This document shows, one piece after another, positions 16,143 through 23,057 of a DNA stretch of 27,000 nt. Position 1 is the first letter of the stretch, and every line of letters begins with the position of its first letter. The DNA comes from CALXXL01 sp034926605 (lineage in GTDB: Bacteria; Verrucomicrobiota; Lentisphaeria; Victivallales; Victivallaceae). A program made the position numbers and the translations under genes. Where the stretch lies: the NCBI GenBank assembly GCA_034926605.1, contig JAYFQV010000019.1:1-27000 (forward strand), given 5' to 3'. The notes beneath the pieces were generated by a model. It ran no database searches. It was not told the DNA's origin and saw nothing but the letters and a program-made list of their open reading frames with translations.

Positions 16143-16172
16143 GGCGGCAGACAAAAAGCCGCCTGATTTTTT
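16143..16172 (+). terminator. Orphan plus-strand terminator-like hairpin
   Basis: GGCGGC (16143-16148) pairs with GCCGCC (16158-16163), followed by TGATTTTTT. It points along the plus strand, where no gene ends nearby. It may stop antisense transcription across the repeat gene or be chance. Confidence 0.3.
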
Positions 16173-16240
16173 CTCTTACAGCGGCGCAGAAAAATATGCG
16201 GCAGGAATGTTCCGGTCGGCATCCTTATTTTCGGAAAAAC

Positions 16241-16268
16241 AAAAAAGCCGTCGCGATATCGCGACGGC
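16241..16268 (-). terminator. Terminator of the 331-residue secreted protein gene
   Basis: A perfect 22-base palindrome (16247-16268, GCCGTCGCGAT and its complement) is followed on the minus strand by TTTTTTGTTTTTC. It lies 24 bases after the stop of the gene at 16293-17288. Confidence 0.9.
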
Positions 16269-16292
16269 TTCCGCAGGTTCAGTAAAAACGCG

Positions 16293-17288
16293 TCATTCCG
16301 TCACCGGAGGAGCCGCGGTATATTTGAGGCGGATATCGCTGAATTCAACCGGATCGCCCTGAGGCTTGGCCGGGTTGGCCGGAGCCACCACCATGGCAAT
16401 CCTGATATAGGCCGGCACCTTGCCCATCGGCTGAACAATGTCAAAGGGCCAGATCACCGGATCGCGCTGAAAGTCTTCGGTAACGAACATCTTGAGCATT
16501 TCGCCGATCTGTTTCTGATCCTTGTCGTAGAAGTAGACCGCAAAGCCGCCGATCTTCTTCTGGAACACCTGCTTTTCAACATCGAGCGTAGTCGGGCGGC
16601 CGTTGCGATTCCTAACCTCGCTCTCACTGGGATTCGCGCTGGAGAAAAGGCGGGCCGACAACAGATATTTCTGGCCTACCTTCACCGGAATGAAGTCGGA
16701 ATAAATCACCTTGGCGCGACTTTTAACCGGCGCGATAATCTCAACGGAACGGCGCGCCGCCGGCAACTGGAGTTTGCCGGGAAAGTCCCGCATGTCGCCG
16801 ATGGTCATTTCGCCGAATCTGGCTTTGTCCGCATTGGTGTCCGCGCCGAGTTTCTCAGTGGCCGGCATCCCGCGATACCACGCAAATTCCTGCATTCCTT
16901 CGTCGATGGAGGCCTGAGTTCCGGCCTCAACAATCTCATCCCCGGACAAGCCGAGATTTTCACGGGCCTCGACCGCTTTCTCCAAGTCGACATAAAGCAG
17001 ATTGGTGATCGCTTCGATCTGCTCCGGTGTATAAAATTTCGCCAGACCTGTTTCCATCGCCCTGCGAACCGCATCCAGATCATCGGTCTCGGTAAGAGCG
17101 ACCGGGTACACGCGGTCGATCACGGTCATTTTAACCGGCTCGAAACCGGGCTCTGGCGTCCACTTTTCGGAAATGGTCTCTCCGAAGAAGCCGTCGACCG
17201 GGATATAGGAACCGACTTTCGGCTCGTCGCCGGCCGCCGTAAGACAGAGCGCCGCAGCGCCCGCCGTCAAAAGTCTCGCGATATTCAT
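16293..17288 (-). CDS. Secreted protein of unknown function with a jelly-roll-like C-terminal domain
   Basis: I do not recognise this 331-residue protein as a named family. It starts with a signal peptide (MNIARLLTAGAAALCLTAAG, cleavage near residue 20); the one cysteine there is not in a lipobox. Residues about 45-150 are largely helical and acidic (YTPEQIEAITNLLYVDLEKAVEARENLG). Residues about 170-325 are beta-rich with phrases common in carbohydrate-binding jelly rolls: IYSDFIPVKVGQKYLLSARLF, FAVYFYDKDQKQIGEM, AYIRIAMVV and a final VEFSDIRLKYT. A glycan-binding or envelope role is plausible but unproven. AAGGA lies about 7 bases before the ATG. It has its own terminator and appears monocistronic. 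Confidence 0.8.
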   Translation of the reverse strand: MNIARLLTAGAAALCLTAAGDEPKVGSYIPVDGFFGETISEKWTPEPGFEPVKMTVIDRVYPVALTETDDLDAVRRAMETGLAKFYTPEQIEAITNLLYVDLEKAVEARENLGLSGDEIVEAGTQASIDEGMQEFAWYRGMPATEKLGADTNADKARFGEMTIGDMRDFPGKLQLPAARRSVEIIAPVKSRAKVIYSDFIPVKVGQKYLLSARLFSSANPSESEVRNRNGRPTTLDVEKQVFQKKIGGFAVYFYDKDQKQIGEMLKMFVTEDFQRDPVIWPFDIVQPMGKVPAYIRIAMVVAPANPAKPQGDPVEFSDIRLKYTAAPPVTE

Positions 17289-17296
17289 GTTTTATC

Positions 17297-17330
17297 CTTG
17301 ACAAATAATTGTTTGTTATTTTCTTGACAA
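17297..17330. promoter_or_regulatory. Repeated CTTGACAA boxes upstream of the 331-residue protein gene
   Basis: CTTGACAA occurs at 17297-17304 and 17323-17330 in direct orientation, 26 bases apart, with AAATAA/TTATTT between them forming an inverted pair. The first copy begins 9 bases upstream of the ATG, partly over the ribosome binding site. It could be an operator; no clear sigma70 promoter was seen here. Confidence 0.3.
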
Positions 17331-17389
17331 GATAGACCGTAAAGACCTTTTTTTCAAGCTGCAAGGTGCAAAAAAGTCGAATTTAGCAT

Positions 17390-17432
17390 CAAAACAAACC
17401 GTCCGCGACAACCGCAGACGGTTGTCGCGGAC
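17390..17432 (-). terminator. Terminator of the HIT gene
   Basis: A 14-base perfect stem (17401-17414 with 17419-17432) closes a 4-base loop. On the minus strand it is followed by GGTTTGTTTTG. It lies about 66 bases beyond the HIT stop codon. Confidence 0.8.
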
Positions 17433-17498
17433 ATCCACTCGACGGCGGTCGTTTTTCCGGAGTATGCCGGGCGGGCCGCTATTGAGACACTCCGAAAA

Positions 17499-17921
17499 TC
17501 AGTTCAATACCAGTTTCGCGAGGATCTTCTCGACCGTCTCGGCCCGGGCTGCGGCGTCTTTGTATTCGAGTTGCCGCCAGTTCCAGCGGAAGCCGTCTTC
17601 CACTCCGCGCGGAACGACATGCAGATGAGCATGCATCACCACTTGCCCTGCCGCGGTTCCATCGGCCAAATGCAGCGTGAACGCGTCGTAATCGAACGCC
17701 CGGCGCAGCGCCACACCGATACGGCTGCCCACATGGAACATGCGTCCGGCAGTGGCCTCCGGAATCGTCGAGGAACTCTGATAATGCTCTTTGGGAATCA
17801 CCAGGGTATGCCCGAAATTGATCGGGCCGATGTCCAGAAAAGCGTAGACCAGATCGTCTTCGTATACCTTGGCGCTCGGAATTTCGCCTTTGATTATTTT
17901 GCAGAAAATACACTGATCCAT
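17499..17921 (-). CDS. HIT-family (histidine triad) nucleotide hydrolase/transferase
   Basis: Small cytoplasmic protein of the Hint/Fhit group, expected to hydrolyse nucleoside phosphoramidates or dinucleotide polyphosphates. The 140-residue protein starts MDQCIFCKIIKGEIP, the usual HIT N-terminus with a CxxC, and carries the catalytic triad as VVMHAHLHVVPR (His97, His99, His101). DIGPINFGHTLVIPKEHY is the conserved nucleotide-binding strand region. The ATG at 17921 is chosen because AAAGGAG lies about 7 bases upstream; longer in-frame extension upstream has no family match. The tail after the triad (about 110-140, FRWNWRQLEY) is typical. Which nucleotide is used cannot be told. Confidence 0.93.
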   Translation of the reverse strand: MDQCIFCKIIKGEIPSAKVYEDDLVYAFLDIGPINFGHTLVIPKEHYQSSSTIPEATAGRMFHVGSRIGVALRRAFDYDAFTLHLADGTAAGQVVMHAHLHVVPRGVEDGFRWNWRQLEYKDAAARAETVEKILAKLVLN

Positions 17922-18097
17922 GATTGGCTCCTTTCTTGCGTTTAACCGCAAACAATGTACCGCATGGCGGCCTAATTTTCCAGCTTCTCCGGTAAAAAAA
18001 TCGCAAGTTTGCAGCGTGCGGAACAAACCGGACGAGTCGAAAACCTGCTTTTTTACGGTAAACGTCCGCTAAAATAATAATTTTTCCGACACACTGC

Positions 18098-18125
18098 TTG
18101 TTTTTTTTTGGGCTTGCTCTACATT
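18098..18125 (+). promoter_or_regulatory. Possible promoter for the acetolactate synthase gene
   Basis: TTGTTT (18098-18103) and TACATT (18120-18125) are 16 bases apart, 35 bases before the ATG at 18160. The 238-base divergent region 17922-18159 is otherwise AT-rich at its right end; I see no leader-peptide attenuator in it. Confidence 0.3.
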
Positions 18126-18159
18126 ATGGGGTTGTAAATTTTTTTTGGGGACTGATATC

Positions 18160-19920
18160 ATGCACCAACCTGAAATCGTGAAGCTGCGCGGCAACGTAAT
18201 CGTGGCGCGCATGTTGGAAAAACTCGGAGTGAAGACCCTCTTCGCCTATCCGGGAGGTTTTTCGATCGAACTGCACCAGGCATTGCGCGAATCGTCGATC
18301 CGGGTCGTGCTTCCGCGTCACGAGCAAGGCGGCGCGTTCGAGGCCGACGGCTTTGCCCGCGCCTCTGGTCAGGTGGCGGCCTGCATGGCCACCAGCGGGC
18401 CGGGAGCAACCAATCTTCTTACCGGAGTGGCCGATTGCTATATGGATTCAATACCGGTGGTATTCATCACCGGACAGGTGCCGGCGGACCTGATCGGCAA
18501 AAACGTGTTTCAGGAGACCGACATCATCGGCATGACCCGCCCGGTGGTCAAGCACAGCTATCTGGTGCTTGACGCCACCGATCTGCCGAGGGTGCTGCGC
18601 GAAGCGTTCTATCTGGCCGGTTCCGGCCGCCCCGGCCCGGTGCTGGTGGACATTCCAAAGAACGTGCAGCAGCAGACGGCCAAGGTGGACCTGAACGCTC
18701 CGATGGATCTTCCCGGCTACCATCTGCCGCCGGCACCGTCCGACGAAGCGGTGGAAACCATCCGCGAAATGATCGCAAAATCGCGCAAGCCCTGCGTATA
18801 TGCCGGCGGCGGCGTGGTATGCTCCGGCAGTTCGGAGCAACTGCGCAAATTCGCCGAGAGCTACAATCTGCCGGTGGTGACCACCCTGATGGGGCTTGGC
18901 GCGCTGCCGCACGACCATGAACTCAATTTGCACTGGCTTGGCATGCACGGCAACGGCTGCGCCAACTTCACCGCCAACGAGTGCGACCTGCTGCTTGCCT
19001 TCGGCGCCCGGTTCGACGACCGCGTGACCGGAAACCCGAAATCTTTCGCAGTATCGGCGAAAATCGTCCATGTGGACATCGACGACTCTGAAATCAACAA
19101 GAACAAACCGGCCGACTTCTCGCTGGTGGCGGACATCGGACAAGTATTGGAAAAGTTGAACGCCAAACCGGAGTTCAACGCCCGCAGCGAGTGGTTTGCC
19201 GAAATCGAACTTTGGAAAAAAGAGTTCCCGCTCACCTACCGCAAAAAGCCGGAGCATGTGCAGCCGCAGTTCGTCATGGAAACGCTCTGCCGGCACACCA
19301 AGGGGCAGGCGGTGATCGTGCCCGGCGTCGGCCAGCACCAGATGTGGTCGGCCCAGTACTACCAGTATAATTTCCCGCGCCAGTTCCTGACCTCCGGCGG
19401 ACTCGGCTCGATGGGCTTCGGGCTCCCGGCGGCTATCGGCGCGAAACTCGCCTGCCCGGACAAGACCGTGATAAACATCGACGGCGACGGTTCTTTCCAG
19501 ATGAACATTCAGGAGCTCGGCACCGCGTTCGTTGAGCAGGTGCCGGTGAAGATGATCATCATGAACAACCAGCATCTCGGGATGGTGGCGCAGTGGGAGG
19601 ACCGCTTCTACGAGCACCGCCGCGGCAACACCGTGCTGGGCCGTTGCAAAGGCAGTTCCGGCGTGCCGAATCACAACTGCGAAAACTGCGATGGAACCTT
19701 CTGCTCCGGCGAAGGCCCGTACCCGGACTTCGTGGCGATAGCGGCCGGATACGGCATCGCGGGCCGTCACGTCTTCACCGTCGACGAACTGGACGACGCG
19801 ATCAAGGCGATGCTCGACGCGCCCGGACCGTATCTGCTGGACGTGCACATCGGCTACAACGAGCATGTGCTGCCGATGATACCGGCCGGAAAAGACTATC
19901 ATTCGATCATCATGGAATAA
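18160..19920 (+). CDS. ilvB: Acetolactate synthase, catalytic (large) subunit
   Basis: Thiamine-diphosphate enzyme that condenses two pyruvates (or pyruvate and 2-oxobutyrate) in valine, leucine and isoleucine synthesis. The 586-residue protein shows the N-terminal Pyr domain with YPGG and the catalytic Glu55 in LPRHEQGGAFEADGFARASG, the central FAD-type domain (GARFDDRVTG), and the C-terminal PP domain with IDGDGSFQMNIQEL (441-454) and MNNQHLGMVAQWEDRFY. The tail GPYLLDVHIGYNEHVLPMIPAG fits AHAS. After FYEHRRGNTVLG an insertion holds four cysteines (496, 507, 510, 515) not usual in the family. The ATG at 18160 follows GGGGAC; an upstream TTG at 18145 is less likely. No regulatory subunit gene (ilvN) follows. 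Confidence 0.92.
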   Translation: MHQPEIVKLRGNVIVARMLEKLGVKTLFAYPGGFSIELHQALRESSIRVVLPRHEQGGAFEADGFARASGQVAACMATSGPGATNLLTGVADCYMDSIPVVFITGQVPADLIGKNVFQETDIIGMTRPVVKHSYLVLDATDLPRVLREAFYLAGSGRPGPVLVDIPKNVQQQTAKVDLNAPMDLPGYHLPPAPSDEAVETIREMIAKSRKPCVYAGGGVVCSGSSEQLRKFAESYNLPVVTTLMGLGALPHDHELNLHWLGMHGNGCANFTANECDLLLAFGARFDDRVTGNPKSFAVSAKIVHVDIDDSEINKNKPADFSLVADIGQVLEKLNAKPEFNARSEWFAEIELWKKEFPLTYRKKPEHVQPQFVMETLCRHTKGQAVIVPGVGQHQMWSAQYYQYNFPRQFLTSGGLGSMGFGLPAAIGAKLACPDKTVINIDGDGSFQMNIQELGTAFVEQVPVKMIIMNNQHLGMVAQWEDRFYEHRRGNTVLGRCKGSSGVPNHNCENCDGTFCSGEGPYPDFVAIAAGYGIAGRHVFTVDELDDAIKAMLDAPGPYLLDVHIGYNEHVLPMIPAGKDYHSIIME

Positions 19921-19972
19921 CCTTCGCCGGTGGCGGAGGAACAAAGATAATTTGGGAGACTTCACAGTAAAA

Positions 19973-20572
19973 ATGTCAAAGAAGATTCTGGTAATTACGG
20001 CGAGTCCGCGGGGCAACGGAAACACCAATACCATCGCCAACTGCATCGTTGACGGTGCGGAGAAAGCCGGAGGGAGGGTCGAGCTTGTTGACGTGACCGA
20101 CCTCGACTGCAAGGTGATCGGCTGCAACGGCTGCAATCGCTGTCAACCCGACAGCCTGTCATGCGTTGTGGAAGACGACATAACCGATCTGGTCGCCGAC
20201 TTCCCCAAATACGATGCGATCGTATTTGTGACTCCGATCTATTTCTTCAGCTTCCCTGCGCAGCTGAAGGTGGCAATCGACCGTATGTATTGCCTTCTGC
20301 TGCATGAGTCCGGCCAGATTTTCTCGCCGCTCAAGCGGATTCAGTTCGCGGTTGCCGCCAGCGCCGGAGGCAACGAGGAAAACAGCGGCATCGAGATCAT
20401 CAAGGAGCAGATGGGATATCTGGAGGAGCTCATCGAGTGCCCGCCGACCAAGTTTCTGTTCAAAGGCAACTGCCAGAACAAGGACACCGCCGCCAAGGAT
20501 ACGGCGTTCCTCGAAGAGGCGACCGCGTTCGGCGCGTCGCTGGTCAAGAACAAGGTGTCCGAAAAGGATTGA
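19973..20572 (+). CDS. Iron-sulfur flavoprotein (Isf-like NADPH-dependent FMN reductase fold)
   Basis: Flavodoxin-fold redox protein likely carrying FMN and a [4Fe-4S] cluster. The 199-residue protein opens KKILVITASPRGNGNT, the FMN phosphate loop. Cysteines 51, 54, 57 and 64 form CX2CX2CX6C (GCNGCNRCQ), matching the compact cluster motif known in archaeal and bacterial Isf proteins. FVTPIYFFSFPAQLKVAIDRMY is the conserved flavin-edge segment. Start: ATG at 19973 fits the family N-terminus but its GGGAG is 14 bases away; TTG at 19952, with GGAGGA 11 bases upstream, would add seven residues. It follows ilvB by about 50 bases and shares its downstream terminator, so the two may be cotranscribed. 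Physiological partner is unknown. Confidence 0.83.
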   Translation: MSKKILVITASPRGNGNTNTIANCIVDGAEKAGGRVELVDVTDLDCKVIGCNGCNRCQPDSLSCVVEDDITDLVADFPKYDAIVFVTPIYFFSFPAQLKVAIDRMYCLLLHESGQIFSPLKRIQFAVAASAGGNEENSGIEIIKEQMGYLEELIECPPTKFLFKGNCQNKDTAAKDTAFLEEATAFGASLVKNKVSEKD

Positions 20573-20590
20573 TCCGACTCCCGAATTGAA

Positions 20591-20626
20591 GAACGCCGCG
20601 CAAATAATGCGCGGCGTTCTTTTTTT
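20591..20626 (+). terminator. Terminator after the iron-sulfur flavoprotein gene
   Basis: GAACGCCGCGC (20591-20601) pairs with GCGCGGCGTTC (20609-20619) around a 7-base loop, followed by seven T. It ends the ilvB-flavoprotein unit. Confidence 0.95.
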
Positions 20627-20649
20627 ACCGCAACACTTGAAAATGTTGC

Positions 20650-20678
20650 AAAAAAAAGAGCCGCGGCAGGCGGCTCTT
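20650..20678 (-). terminator. Terminator of the ketoacyl synthase gene
   Basis: On the minus strand AAGAGCCGC (20678-20670) pairs with GCGGCTCTT (20664-20656) around five bases, followed by a run of T. It lies 22 bases beyond the stop codon at 20700. Confidence 0.9.
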
Positions 20679-20699
20679 GCTGGTCATTGGAGTCAGCAG

Positions 20700-21923
20700 T
20701 TATTCACGGGTCATGATGATGCTGGCGTTACTGCCGCCGAACGCGAACGCGTTGCTCAGCGCGTGGCGCAGTTTCACGCCGGTGCGCAGCTCGCGCACAA
20801 AGTCAACGCCATCGCAGGCCGGATCAACGTTGTCAAGGTTCAGGCTCTTGGAGATGAACCCCTTTTCCTGCATCATGGTGGTAAAGATCACTTCCACCGC
20901 GCCGGTAGCGCCCACCATGTGGCCGGTGTTGCTCTTGGTGGAGTTAACCGCTATTCTACTGCCGAACACCCGCTTTATCGACTCGATTTCCACCGGATCG
21001 CCGATCGGAGTGGCGGTGCCGTGGGTATTCACATAGCTGACGTCGGAGGCGGAAAGCCCGGCATTGGCGAGAGTCGCACGCATCACGGCCTCGCTGGCGG
21101 AGGCATCCGGAATAACCATGTCGGTTGCGTTGCTGTTGCTGGCCACGCCGGTGACTTCCACCACCGGGGAAATTCCGCGGCGGCGCATGCTCTCCTCGGA
21201 TTCCAACAGTACATAGCCGGCGCCGGAAGCAAGAACAAATCCGTCACGGTCACGGTCGAACGGGCGGCTGGCCAGGTGCGGAGTTCCGTTGTAATGAGTG
21301 GAAAGCGCCCGCATGGCGGTGAATCCCAGCGCCTGCGACCAGTCCAGCCCCTCGGCGCCGCCGGCGACCACCATGTCATACAGCCCGGACTGGATCAGCC
21401 GGACCGCCGCCACAATACATATCAGGCTCGACGCGCAGGCGGCGCTGATGTCGTAGGTCTCGCCTTTGATGCCGAAAATAAGTGAAAGATTCGAAGCGCA
21501 GCATGAGGGCATCACTCTGGGCACCACACATGGAGAAACGCAACGCATCTTTCTGGTCTTGACGTATTCGTCACGATTGGCATAGCCGTCCGGCAGATAA
21601 CTGCCGGCAACGCCGGTGAGCACCGCAATTTTGGAATGAGGTATCTCTTCCACCGGCAGCTTGGCTTCGGCGAATGCCTCGGCAGTGGCGGCAACGCTCA
21701 TCACCGCGGTCGGCGGGCAGAACCGCATCATCTTGCGGGAAATTATCTCGGGCGCCGGAAAATCCGGAACGGTACCCGCGATCTCGCTTTCCACGCCCCA
21801 GTCAACCCATTCCTGTATCCGCTCGATGCCGCACACGCCATTACGCAGCGACGCTTCATTTTCGGTCAGTCCGACGCCGATAGGCGTCACAAGCCCCCGG
21901 CCTGTAATGAAAACTTTTCTCAT
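20700..21923 (-). CDS. fabB: Beta-ketoacyl-ACP synthase, FabB-like (KAS I)
   Basis: Condensing enzyme that extends acyl-ACP with malonyl-ACP in fatty acid synthesis. The 407-residue protein keeps the thiolase-fold catalytic set: Cys163 in DISAACASSL, His301 in NTHGTATPIGDP, Lys330 and His335 in STKSNTGHMVGATGA, and FAFGGSNAS near the end. Position of the Cys equals that of E. coli FabB, and stretches such as AGGAEGLDWSQALGFTAMRALSTHYNGTP resemble FabB more than FabF. The ATG at 21923 begins the family N-terminus MRKVFITGRGLVTPIG; an upstream ATG at 21953 adds ten unaligned residues. It stands alone with its own promoter and terminator, without acpP or other fab genes nearby. FabB versus a secondary KAS cannot be fully settled. 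Confidence 0.85.
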   Translation of the reverse strand: MRKVFITGRGLVTPIGVGLTENEASLRNGVCGIERIQEWVDWGVESEIAGTVPDFPAPEIISRKMMRFCPPTAVMSVAATAEAFAEAKLPVEEIPHSKIAVLTGVAGSYLPDGYANRDEYVKTRKMRCVSPCVVPRVMPSCCASNLSLIFGIKGETYDISAACASSLICIVAAVRLIQSGLYDMVVAGGAEGLDWSQALGFTAMRALSTHYNGTPHLASRPFDRDRDGFVLASGAGYVLLESEESMRRRGISPVVEVTGVASNSNATDMVIPDASASEAVMRATLANAGLSASDVSYVNTHGTATPIGDPVEIESIKRVFGSRIAVNSTKSNTGHMVGATGAVEVIFTTMMQEKGFISKSLNLDNVDPACDGVDFVRELRTGVKLRHALSNAFAFGGSNASIIMTRE

Positions 21924-21961
21924 CACGCCCCCATCATACAATATTTGAAACAATTCGCTCC

Positions 21962-21990
21962 AATATAATCACTTTTAATTTTTTTTCCAA
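21962..21990 (-). promoter_or_regulatory. Candidate promoter for the ketoacyl synthase gene
   Basis: On the minus strand TTGGAA (21990-21985) and TATATT (21967-21962) are separated by 17 bases within an A/T tract, about 40 bases before the ATG at 21923. The -10 matches 5 of 6 consensus bases. Confidence 0.5.
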
Positions 21991-22067
21991 TTGTTGCGGC
22001 AATATTTTCTCTGTTTTTGCCAATAAACGGTATTGCGCCGGAAGCTGAGTGGCGGTATATTTCCCTT

Positions 22068-23057
22068 ATGAATATCCTGACGGTAAAAAATCTTTCAGTC
22101 GGATTCGGCAGCGCCGAAGTGGTCTCCGACTTGAGTTTCACGGTGGAACGCGGAGAAATTCTCGCGATGGTCGGCGAGTCCGGTTGCGGCAAGAGCCTCA
22201 GCTGCATGGCGCTGACCAAACTGGTGTCATCCCCGCCGGCACGGTTCTCCGGCGCGGTGGAATTCACCCGGAACGGCCGCACCTATTCCATGCTGGAACT
22301 GCGCGAACGCGAACTGCGCAAACTGCGCGGCGGCGGCATCGCCTACATTTTTCAGGAACCATCAACGTCGTTGAACCCGGTTTTCACGGTGGGAGACCAG
22401 ATCGCCGAGGCGGTCCTGCTCCACCGCCCGGACGTATCCGACGTTAAAGCCGAGGTGGTGGAATTGCTGAGACAGGTCGGCATCCCAGCCCCCGAGACCC
22501 GCATAAAATGTTATCCTCACGAACTTTCAGGCGGCATGCAGCAACGCGTGATGATTGCGATGGCGTTGGGCTGCCGCCCCGATCTGCTGGTGGCCGACGA
22601 ACCCACCACCGCGCTGGACGTAACCATCCAGGCCCAGATACTTGAACTGCTGGACGAACTCCGCCGCGAGCGCGACATGGCGATCATTCTGGTCACCCAC
22701 AACCTCGGAATCGTGTCGGAACTGGCGGACCGGGTCTGCGTGATGTATGCCGGACGCGCCGCGGAATCGGCTCCCTGTCGTGAACTGTTCGCCAACGCCC
22801 GGCATCCGTACACCCGTGATCTGCTGGCCGCCGTGCCCAAACTGGGCGCGCCTTCCGGGAAACTGGCCACCATCCCCGGATCGGTTCCCAGTCCGGAAAA
22901 TTATCCCAAGGGGTGCCGCTTCTTCGGTCGCTGTTCGCGCTGCGCCGCATTGACCGAATCGGAGAAAAAGCGGTGCGAATTCGAAGTGCCGGCGCAGGCC
23001 GAGGCAGCGCCCGGCCATACTGTCGGCTGCCACTACTGGGGGATCAAGGATGCCTGA
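22068..23057 (+). CDS. Oligopeptide/dipeptide-type ABC transporter ATP-binding protein (DppD/OppD-like)
   Basis: Cytoplasmic ATPase subunit expected to energise peptide or related solute import. The 329-residue protein has Walker A GESGCGKS (36-43), Q-loop FQEPSTSLNP, signature LSGGMQQR, Walker B LLVADEPTTALD and H-loop VTHN, all intact. The C-terminal oligo/dipeptide extension (HPYTRDLLAAVP, IPGSVPSP, GCRFFGRCSRC) is present with its conserved cysteines. The ATG at 22068 matches the family start (MNILTVKNLSVGFG), though its ribosome binding site is weak; in-frame TTG at 22017 is an unlikely alternative. No permease, binding protein or partner ATPase is adjacent. The end overlaps mutL by 8 bases. 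Confidence 0.9.
   Translation: MNILTVKNLSVGFGSAEVVSDLSFTVERGEILAMVGESGCGKSLSCMALTKLVSSPPARFSGAVEFTRNGRTYSMLELRERELRKLRGGGIAYIFQEPSTSLNPVFTVGDQIAEAVLLHRPDVSDVKAEVVELLRQVGIPAPETRIKCYPHELSGGMQQRVMIAMALGCRPDLLVADEPTTALDVTIQAQILELLDELRRERDMAIILVTHNLGIVSELADRVCVMYAGRAAESAPCRELFANARHPYTRDLLAAVPKLGAPSGKLATIPGSVPSPENYPKGCRFFGRCSRCAALTESEKKRCEFEVPAQAEAAPGHTVGCHYWGIKDA

Noticed and set aside
17479..18006. Second minus-strand frame of 175 codons over the HIT gene
   Set aside because: The overlapping frame encodes the HIT triad HAHLH with a strong ribosome binding site; this one is Arg-rich and matches nothing.
18448..20136. Long minus-strand open frame (562 codons) opposite ilvB
   Set aside because: It is rich in His, Arg and Val from antisense codon bias, matches no family, and the plus strand encodes a clear acetolactate synthase.
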